DNA of 64,000 nt, taken from contig JAMOAY010000001.1 of assembly GCA_039908525.1 (NCBI GenBank), positions 62,001 through 126,000 on the forward strand. The letters run 5' to 3'. Source of the DNA: Magnetaquicoccus sp039908525. GTDB lineage: Bacteria > Pseudomonadota > Magnetococcia > Magnetococcales > Magnetaquicoccaceae. Positions 57,973 to 64,000 of this stretch are shown piece after piece; positions within the stretch are counted from its first letter, which is position 1, and every line of letters begins with the position of its first letter. The notes under the pieces were generated by a model. That model worked only from the letters and a program-made list of their open reading frames with translations, was not told the origin of the DNA and did no database searches. The position numbers and the translations under genes were made by a program.

Positions 57973-59874
57973 ATGCTGAATCTGATGCGCCGCAGCGCAA
58001 ATACCTGGGTCATAAAAACATTGTTGATATTTATCGCCTTGACCTTTGTTATTTGGGGGGTAGGGGATTATGTCAACGAAGAGGGGCAGGCGCCGGTGGC
58101 GGAGGGGGGCAACTGGGTGATTCAACCGCGGGAGTTCTCCGTGGCGTATGACAATGAGTTCAACCAACTGAAAAAACGGTTCGGAGGGGCGCTGGACAAA
58201 AAAACGGCGGAGATTCTGGGTCTGAAACAGCGGGCCTTGAGCCTGTTGATCAACCGTCGTCTCATCGTCTCGGCGGGTCAGCTGTTTCGCCTCTCGGTTT
58301 CTCCTGGATTGTTGCAAAAAACCATCGCCGGCAACCCGGCCTTCCAGGTGGGGGAACGGTTCAACACGGAGCGTTACCGGCAGCTGCTGCGCAACAACCA
58401 GATGACTCCGAAAGAGTTTGAGGCCCAACTGGCGGAAGAGATCCTCACCGGCCAGATTCAGCATACGGTTGGCACGGTGGTGGCCCTGCCGGATCTGCTG
58501 TTGCAGGATCTCTACCGGTTGGAAAACGAGAAACGGCAGGTGGAGATGCTGAAGCTGAAGCCCAAGGCCCTGGAGGCCGAGGTTCCGGTGACCGACGAGC
58601 AGCTGACCGCCTTCATGCAGGCCCACCCGGAGCGCTTCATGCAGTTGGTGCAGGTCAAGCTTGAGTATGTTGTATTGGATGCGAGCAGTGTGCGGGAGAA
58701 GGTGCAGCTCACCCCCGAAGAGATCAAGGAGTATTACGAGGAGAACGCGGGGGAGTTTCACCGGGAGGAACGGCGTCAGGTCAGCCATATTCTGGCCCAG
58801 GTGAAGGGGGAGGGGCAGGAGCAGGCGGCCCTGGAGCGGTTGCGTCAGGCACGTGAGCGGCTCAACAAGGGGGAGTCCTTCGCCAAGGTTGCCCAGGATC
58901 TGTCGGATGATGTCTCCAAAGGCCAGGGGGGCGCCCTGGGGGAGTTCAGTCGGGATACCATCGACGGCGCCCTGGAAGGAGCGGTTTTCTCGTTGCCGGT
59001 GGGTCAGTACTCCGAACCGGTCAAGAGCGAGTTCGGCTACCATCTGCTTCTGGTGACTGCCATCCAGGCGGCAGAGACCAAACCCCTGTCGCAGGCGACG
59101 GAAGAGATCAAGGGGCGTCTGCTGGAACGCAAGGTGCAGGATCTGGTCTATGAACGGGCCAATCTCCTGGAGGAGCGGGTGGTGGCCTCCGGCAATCTCC
59201 AGGCCGTTGCGGAGGGGTTGCAGTTGCGCTACCAGCAGACCGGTTTCTTCAACCGGGAAGAGGCGCGGAGCGCGTCGGAAACGGAGCGGGAGGAAAAATT
59301 TCTGGAAGCCGCCTTTTCCACACCGGCGGGCGAAAAGAGCGGTCTGGTGGAGATCAAGGAGGGGGAGTTTGTGGTGCTGCATGTCCTGGAACGGCGGGAA
59401 CCGGTCATGAAAACCCTGGCCGAGGCCAGGGAGTCGGTCACCAACCTGTTCAAGACGGAGCAGGCCCATCAACGGGCCACCGAGTGGATGGGCAAGGCGT
59501 TGCAGTTGTTGCAGGCTGGCAAGAGTTGGCAGGAGGCAGCGCAATTGCATACGGCCATGCGCCAGGAACTCTCCGAACCGTTCGTGCGCAATGGCGGCAA
59601 AGGGGGACCGCCCCCCGCCGTGCGACAGGCTGCCTTCAAACTGGGGAAGGTCGGCACGTTGCACCCCGAGCCTCTGGAGGGGTTGGAGGAGTTGGTGATC
59701 GTCCGGTTGCAGAAGATCGAGTCGGTGGATCTCCCGCAAAAGGGTGAGGAGATCCAGAAGCTGCGTCCCACCTTGGAAACGACCGTGGGCCAGGAGCAGA
59801 TCGGCGCCTTCCTCAACGGTCTGCGACAGGCGGCCAAGGTCCGGGTCAACACATCGGTGCTGGAGCGTTTGTGA
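57973..59874 (+). CDS. ppiD: PpiD-like membrane-anchored periplasmic chaperone
   Basis: This 633-residue protein has one N-terminal membrane segment (WVIKTLLIFIALTFVIWGVG, about residues 12-31), a SurA-N/PpiD-like chaperone region (about 40-270) and a parvulin domain (RQVSHILAQVKGEGQEQA through FGYHLLLV, about 263-355), then a long helical region. PpiD assists folding of proteins leaving the Sec translocon. Start ATG at 57973 has GGAG nine bases upstream. A good promoter precedes it. The small coiled-coil gene after it overlaps its stop. Confidence 0.9.
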   Translation: MLNLMRRSANTWVIKTLLIFIALTFVIWGVGDYVNEEGQAPVAEGGNWVIQPREFSVAYDNEFNQLKKRFGGALDKKTAEILGLKQRALSLLINRRLIVSAGQLFRLSVSPGLLQKTIAGNPAFQVGERFNTERYRQLLRNNQMTPKEFEAQLAEEILTGQIQHTVGTVVALPDLLLQDLYRLENEKRQVEMLKLKPKALEAEVPVTDEQLTAFMQAHPERFMQLVQVKLEYVVLDASSVREKVQLTPEEIKEYYEENAGEFHREERRQVSHILAQVKGEGQEQAALERLRQARERLNKGESFAKVAQDLSDDVSKGQGGALGEFSRDTIDGALEGAVFSLPVGQYSEPVKSEFGYHLLLVTAIQAAETKPLSQATEEIKGRLLERKVQDLVYERANLLEERVVASGNLQAVAEGLQLRYQQTGFFNREEARSASETEREEKFLEAAFSTPAGEKSGLVEIKEGEFVVLHVLERREPVMKTLAEARESVTNLFKTEQAHQRATEWMGKALQLLQAGKSWQEAAQLHTAMRQELSEPFVRNGGKGGPPPAVRQAAFKLGKVGTLHPEPLEGLEELVIVRLQKIESVDLPQKGEEIQKLRPTLETTVGQEQIGAFLNGLRQAAKVRVNTSVLERL

Positions 59875-60194
59875 TGGCTGGCACGGGCCGGGCCATCGCC
59901 ATTCCCATCGTCGAGCAGGGCAGCAACCGGGTGGTGGGTGGTTTCTGTTCGACGCTGGATGCCGTCTCCCCGCAGGAGTTGCAGGCACTGACCCAGTTGA
60001 AACGGTTGCGCAGCGAAGCGGAGGCTGTCAAACAGCAGCTGCAGACGGCCCCCGCCGAGGAGCAGGCCCAGCTCTCCCAACATCTGCAACGGTTGCGGGA
60101 AGAGGCAGCGCTCTGGCGGGCCAAACGAGAGCAGGCCACCCTGGACAAGCATGTCGCCCTGGGCCATGCGGTGTTGCCCATGCAAGGACAGTGA
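59874..60194 (+). CDS. Small coiled-coil protein of unknown function
   Basis: This 106-residue protein starts with a short beta hairpin-like stretch (AIAIPIVEQGSNRVVGGF) and continues as a heptad-rich helix rich in Gln, Glu and Arg (about 40-90). No family recognised. The ATG shares its A with the ppiD stop (TGATG), so the two are coupled; a GTG at 59871 is an alternative. It could be a partner of PpiD, but nothing beyond the coupling shows this. Confidence 0.6.
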   Translation: MAGTGRAIAIPIVEQGSNRVVGGFCSTLDAVSPQELQALTQLKRLRSEAEAVKQQLQTAPAEEQAQLSQHLQRLREEAALWRAKREQATLDKHVALGHAVLPMQGQ

Positions 60195-60268
60195 GTTTTG
60201 TCCGCGCTCACGGCGGGAGTGCAAACGTGCAACCACATAGAATTTTTGTTGAACATGTCGGAGGGGGG

Positions 60269-60685
60269 ATGGAGAAAAAACTGAAAACCCTGATTGTGGA
60301 CGACCATCCGGCGTCCATTCTGCTGTTACAGGACATGTTGACGGCCCACTGTGAGTGCTTTGCGGCCACCGGCGGGGCCCAGGCCATCGCCCTGTTCACA
60401 AAAGCGATGCAGGATTCGAAACCGTTTGATATCGTGCTGCTGGACATCGACATGCCCGGCATGAGCGGCATTGAGGCGCTGAAAGAGATTCGCCTGCGGG
60501 AGTTGCAGTGGAAAAAGCAGAATCTCCTGTTCGAGGACCACAAATTTGCCCGCATCATCATGCAGACGGCCTCGGACAATCCTCAGGATCTGTTCGATGC
60601 CTATCTGAAAGGCAAGTGCAACGGCTACATCAACAAACCGTTCGACAAAAAGGAGTTGATGGAGAAGGTTCTGGCGGAGAGTTGA
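60269..60685 (+). CDS. Single-domain (CheY-like) response regulator
   Basis: A 138-residue receiver domain without an output domain: the acidic pair in LIVDDHP, the phospho-acceptor Asp in VLLDIDMPG (about residue 58), the MQTASDN switch Thr/Ser region and NKPFDKKE with the conserved Lys. The loop after the phospho-acceptor helix is longer than in CheY (LRELQWKKQNLLFEDHK). A very strong GGAGGGGGG precedes the ATG. No histidine kinase is nearby, so its partner is elsewhere. The role is unknown. Confidence 0.87.
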   Translation: MEKKLKTLIVDDHPASILLLQDMLTAHCECFAATGGAQAIALFTKAMQDSKPFDIVLLDIDMPGMSGIEALKEIRLRELQWKKQNLLFEDHKFARIIMQTASDNPQDLFDAYLKGKCNGYINKPFDKKELMEKVLAES

Positions 60686-60720
60686 GCTCTGCCCGAGTCC
60701 CTCCCATCGATCGGTGATCC

Positions 60721-61851
60721 ATGACACAAAGCGATCGGCACTACATGGGCCAGGCGCTGCGCCTGGCGGGTCGGGCCAACGGTCATACACGTCCCAACCC
60801 GATGGTGGGGTGCGTGATCGTCCGGGATGGGCGGGTGATCGGCAAGGGCTACCACCCTCGGGCCGGAGAGCCCCATGCGGAGGTGTTGGCCCTGCGTCAG
60901 GCGGGGGAGGCGGCCCGGGGGGCAACGCTCCATGTCACGCTGGAGCCCTGCAACCATCACGGACGCACCCCTCCCTGCACCGAGGCGCTGCTGCAGGCCG
61001 CCGTCGGGCGGGTGGTGGTGGCCATGATAGACCCCAATCCGCAGGTGGCCGGCCAGGGGGTGCAGCGTTTGCGGGAGGCGGGTATCCCGGTCACGGTGGG
61101 GGTCTGTCAGGAGGAGGCCATGGCCCTCAACCAGCCTTTCCTCACCTGGATCACCCAGGGACGACCGATGGTGACCATGAAAATGGCCGCCTCTCTGGAT
61201 GGCAAAACCGCCACCCACACCGGGGAGAGCCAATGGATCACCGGCGCCCTGGCCCGGCGCCATGTCCAGCGCATGCGGAGCCGGCACGATCTGATTCTGG
61301 TGGGCATCGGCACGGTACTGGCGGATGATCCCCGTTTGAACTGCCGCTTGCCGGGCGGGCGGGATCCCATCCGCCTGGTGGTGGACTCCACCCTGCGCAT
61401 TCCCCTGCAGGCAGCCATCCTGACCTCTTCGGCCACAGCGGACATCTGGATCGCCACCACAGAGCGGGCGCCCATGGAGCGCCGTCTGGCCCTGCAGGCG
61501 TGGGCGGCCCGACGCGGCACGCTGCAGCTGCTGATCTGCCGCACCTTGCCGTCGGGAAGGGTGGACCTGGGTGATCTGCTGGCCCAACTGGGACAGCGGG
61601 GCATTCTGAGCGTGTTGACGGAGGCCGGGGCCATCCTGAATGCCGCCTTGCTGGATGCGGAGCTGGTGGACCGTCTGGCACTGTTTCTCTCCCCCCAACT
61701 GATCGGCGGCCAGGCGGCGGCCGGTCTGCTGCACGGAGAAGGGGTGGCCCGTCTGGCCGATGCCCACCGGCTGAGCGGACTGCGGGTGACCCCGGTGGGG
61801 GAGGATCTTCTGTTGGAAGGGGTGATGGTCAAACCATGTTTACCGGTCTGA
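60721..61851 (+). CDS. ribD: Riboflavin biosynthesis deaminase/reductase
   Basis: This 376-residue two-domain enzyme deaminates and then reduces the pyrimidine intermediate of riboflavin synthesis. The deaminase half has the zinc site PHAEVLAL and PCNHHGRTPPC; the reductase half starts near 148 with RPMVTMKMAASLDGK, then HDLILVGIGTVLADDPRL and VDSTLRIP. It overlaps ribE by 16 bases. Confidence 0.96.
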   Translation: MTQSDRHYMGQALRLAGRANGHTRPNPMVGCVIVRDGRVIGKGYHPRAGEPHAEVLALRQAGEAARGATLHVTLEPCNHHGRTPPCTEALLQAAVGRVVVAMIDPNPQVAGQGVQRLREAGIPVTVGVCQEEAMALNQPFLTWITQGRPMVTMKMAASLDGKTATHTGESQWITGALARRHVQRMRSRHDLILVGIGTVLADDPRLNCRLPGGRDPIRLVVDSTLRIPLQAAILTSSATADIWIATTERAPMERRLALQAWAARRGTLQLLICRTLPSGRVDLGDLLAQLGQRGILSVLTEAGAILNAALLDAELVDRLALFLSPQLIGGQAAAGLLHGEGVARLADAHRLSGLRVTPVGEDLLLEGVMVKPCLPV

Positions 61852-62486
61852 TTGAAGCCGTGGGCACCCTGCAAACGGTGGAGAGCCAGGGGGAGGAGCG
61901 CCTGTTGCGCATCCGCAACCGGTTCGATGGCGAGCCTGTGGCACTGGGAGACTCCATCGCCGTCAACGGGGTCTGTCTGACGGTGACGGATACGGAGCCT
62001 GATCTTTTTGCAGTACAGGTTTCTGCCGAAACCCTGCGCCGTTCCACCCTCGCCCAGCTGAAGGGCGGTGCGCTGCTCAATCTGGAGCGGGCGTTGGCCT
62101 ATGGCGGGCGCCTGCATGGTCATCTGGTCCAGGGACATGTGGATGGGGTGGGTCGGGTGGAGCGCCTGGCGCCGCAGGGCAACTCGTTGGAGGTCTGGTT
62201 CCGAGTCTCCGACACGGTGGGAAGGTATATCGTCGGGAAAGGATCCATCGCGGTGGATGGGGTCAGTTTGACGGTCAACGGGCTGGCGGAGGCGGCGGGT
62301 ATCACCCGCTTCTCCGTCAACATCATTCCACACACACAGAAAAAGACCACGCTCTCCGTGCTCCGTGTCAACCGGGAGGTCAACATTGAGACCGATCTGT
62401 TGGGTCGCTATGTGGAACGGTTGTTGGGTACCCGGCGAGAGGGGTGTGGCATCGACGAGGCCTACTTGCGGGCAAAAGGCTTTTGA
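61836..62486 (+). CDS. ribE: Riboflavin synthase, alpha subunit
   Basis: This 216-residue enzyme dismutates two lumazines into riboflavin. Two tandem lumazine-binding domains are visible: MFTGLIEAVGTL with NGVCLTVT, and HLVQGHVDGVG with VDGVSLTVN. The start overlaps the ribD end by 16 bases. ribBA follows after a 183-base gap that holds no FMN riboswitch I can recognise. Confidence 0.95.
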   Translation: MFTGLIEAVGTLQTVESQGEERLLRIRNRFDGEPVALGDSIAVNGVCLTVTDTEPDLFAVQVSAETLRRSTLAQLKGGALLNLERALAYGGRLHGHLVQGHVDGVGRVERLAPQGNSLEVWFRVSDTVGRYIVGKGSIAVDGVSLTVNGLAEAAGITRFSVNIIPHTQKKTTLSVLRVNREVNIETDLLGRYVERLLGTRREGCGIDEAYLRAKGF

Positions 62487-62669
62487 AGCACGGGGCTTGG
62501 CCATTTTTGCTCCACAACGGGGGCGTGGGAACGGCTGCCCATGGACTCCCTGATCGTTGCGATGAAAAGCGGTCCGTTGTCCCGCCCACCGTTGGGTGCT
62601 ACAATCCCGGCGGTGAGGGGTTGGCTGTCAGGGCGGCCCCGGGTGAGCAACGGCAAGGAACAGGCATCC

Positions 62670-63902
62670 GTGACCTTTCAGTTTCATTCCATCGAAGAGA
62701 TTATCGAAGATTTTCGCCACGGCAAAATGGTCATCCTGGTGGACGACCAGGACCGTGAAAACGAGGGAGATCTGATCATCCCGGCCGATTGCTGCACCGC
62801 CGAGTCGGTCAACTTCATGGCCAAACACGGCCGGGGGCTGATCTGCCTGGCATTGACCCGTGAACGGGTGCAGTATCTGCAGCTGCCCCTCATGGTGGTG
62901 GACAACAACGCCAAGTTCAAGACCGCCTTCACCGTCTCCGTCGAGGCCAAAATCGGGGTCACCACCGGCATATCCGCCCAGGACCGGGCGCGCACCATTG
63001 CGGTGGCCATCGATGAGGGGAGCAACCCCTGTGACCTGGTACGACCCGGCCATGTCTTTCCCCTGGTGGCCCAGGAGGGGGGGGTGTTGGTGCGGGCCGG
63101 ACACACGGAGGCCTCGGTGGACCTCTGCCGCTTGGCCGGCCGCAAACCGGCTGCGGTGATCTGCGAGATTCTCAAGGACGACGGCAGCATGGCCAGGGTG
63201 CCCGACCTGATGCAGTTTGCCAAAGAGATGGACCTAAAGGTGGGCACCATCGCCGACCTCATCGCCTACCGCACCTCGCATGAGATGCTGGTGCACCGGG
63301 TCGTTGAGACCCGCCTGCCCAGCAGCCTGGGCGGCGAGTGGCATCTGCTGGTCTATACCAACGATGTGGATGATTTCCAGCATGTTGCACTGATCAAGGG
63401 CCGCATCGATCCCCAGCAACCGATCCTGGTGAGGGTCCATTCCGAGTGTCTGACCGGCGATCTGTTCGGCAGTCTGCGCTGTGACTGTGGCGAGCAACTG
63501 CACGCGGCCATGTCGCGCATTGGCCAGGAGGGAAGCGGCATTCTGCTCTATTTGCGCCAGGAGGGGCGGGGCATCGGCCTGATCAACAAAATGCACGCTT
63601 ATAACCTGCAGGATCGGGGGCTGGATACGGTGGAGGCCAACACCCAGCTGGGGTTCCCGGCCGATCTGCGCAACTATGGCATCGGGGCGCAGATCCTGCG
63701 GGATATCGGTGTGCGGCGCATCCGCATCCTCACCAACAATCCCAGGAAGATTATCGGGCTGGAAGGGTATGGTCTGGAGGTGGTGGAGCGGGTGCCCATC
63801 GAGATCCCCGCCAAGGCGGACAACGCGGCCTACCTGGAGGTCAAACGACACAAAATGGGACATTGGCTGCATCCATCGACCGATCAGAAATCAGAGGAGT
63901 GA
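62670..63902 (+). CDS. ribBA: Bifunctional DHBP synthase / GTP cyclohydrolase II
   Basis: This 410-residue fusion makes dihydroxybutanone phosphate and opens GTP, the two entry steps of riboflavin synthesis. The N-terminal half shows VDDQDRENEGDLI and HTEASVDLCRLAG; the C-terminal half has RVHSECLTGDLFGSLRCDCG with the three zinc Cys, and LYLRQEGRGIGL. Both look active. Start: the GTG at 62670 with AAGGA ten bases upstream begins at the conserved FQFHSIEEII; the frame is open to 62541. Confidence 0.94.
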   Translation: MTFQFHSIEEIIEDFRHGKMVILVDDQDRENEGDLIIPADCCTAESVNFMAKHGRGLICLALTRERVQYLQLPLMVVDNNAKFKTAFTVSVEAKIGVTTGISAQDRARTIAVAIDEGSNPCDLVRPGHVFPLVAQEGGVLVRAGHTEASVDLCRLAGRKPAAVICEILKDDGSMARVPDLMQFAKEMDLKVGTIADLIAYRTSHEMLVHRVVETRLPSSLGGEWHLLVYTNDVDDFQHVALIKGRIDPQQPILVRVHSECLTGDLFGSLRCDCGEQLHAAMSRIGQEGSGILLYLRQEGRGIGLINKMHAYNLQDRGLDTVEANTQLGFPADLRNYGIGAQILRDIGVRRIRILTNNPRKIIGLEGYGLEVVERVPIEIPAKADNAAYLEVKRHKMGHWLHPSTDQKSEE

Positions 63903-63910
63903 GTTGCCAG

Positions 63911-64000
63911 ATGGACAGATCCACAACGCAGGAACCCGCAACCGGCGCTCCCACCCTGGAAGGCCAGCTGAATGCCTCCGGGCTGCGCTTTGCCATCGTG
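63911..64000 (+). CDS. ribH: Lumazine synthase, N-terminal part (cut by window)
   Basis: The first 30 codons of an open frame starting at ATG 63911 run off the window. The visible residues EGQLNASGLRFAIV match the N-terminal strand of lumazine synthase, and position after ribD-ribE-ribBA fits. It should join the RibA- and RibD-derived products into the lumazine. Confidence 0.8.
   Translation, partial: MDRSTTQEPATGAPTLEGQLNASGLRFAIV

Noticed and set aside
59874..60194. A NifX/NafY-like cofactor protein reading of the small gene after ppiD
   Set aside because: Only the first short stretch (AIPIVEQG) is reminiscent; the rest is a plain coiled coil.
62487..62669. A possible FMN riboswitch before ribBA
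   Set aside because: The conserved RFN blocks (AGGGTTCGGGGC-like start and the CCGACGGT-like end) are absent.

Overview
The window is GC-rich, densely coded DNA from a Gram-negative bacterium. LspA, a lipobox lipoprotein, a PpiD-type periplasmic chaperone and the nusA-infB-truB-rpsO-pnp order all point to a proteobacterium. The style of the glycan locus and the hairpin-rich intergenic repeats make me suspect a magnetococcus-like lineage at the edge of the Alphaproteobacteria, but that is an inference and not proven here. Many starts are GTG or TTG, and neighbouring genes very often overlap by 1 to 8 bases.

Region 1 (1-28,669) is a large surface-glycan locus. A plus-strand block (1-5,049) holds a TPR/glycosyltransferase-like protein (cut by the window edge), an FkbM methyltransferase, an unrecognised 506-residue protein and a GT2 glycosyltransferase. 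A minus-strand cassette follows: acyl-adenylating enzyme, radical SAM protein, acyl carrier protein, Gfo/Idh/MocA oxidoreductase and an AAC(3)-DUF4910 fusion. It looks like a carrier-protein route to an unusual acyl or sugar decoration. A plus-strand insert (11,722-14,519) encodes gluconolactonase, 6-phosphogluconate dehydrogenase and gluconokinase, a short path from gluconolactone to ribulose 5-phosphate. The rest is a pseudaminic-acid operon on the minus strand (pseB, pseC, pseF, two very large GT61-type glycosyltransferases around a methyltransferase, fused pseG-pseH, pseI, and a DUF4910 protein). A helical module of about 135 residues recurs in three proteins of this locus.

Region 2 (28,814-44,080) is housekeeping: nusA, ylxR, infB, DUF503, rbfA, truB, rpsO and pnp on the minus strand, ftsB upstream with its own terminator, then pyrE, a small exported protein and cobalamin-dependent metH.

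Region 3 (44,099-50,205) is accessory. Between hairpin-array repeats lies a minus-strand four-gene operon: hicA, hicB, an ABC-type ATPase with an N-terminal deoxyribosyltransferase/TIR-like domain, and an HNH nuclease. All junctions overlap or nearly touch. It resembles a Septu (PtuA-PtuB) defence pair placed under a HicAB toxin-antitoxin module, and it is the best candidate here for a poorly described system. A DUF1640 coiled-coil protein and an RhlE-type helicase follow.

Region 4 (50,212-64,000) is housekeeping again: two M16 peptidase-family subunits (one catalytic, one not), a lipoprotein, lspA, ileS and ribF on the minus strand; then divergently ppiD, a small coiled-coil protein, a single-domain response regulator, and the riboflavin genes ribD, ribE, ribBA and the start of ribH.
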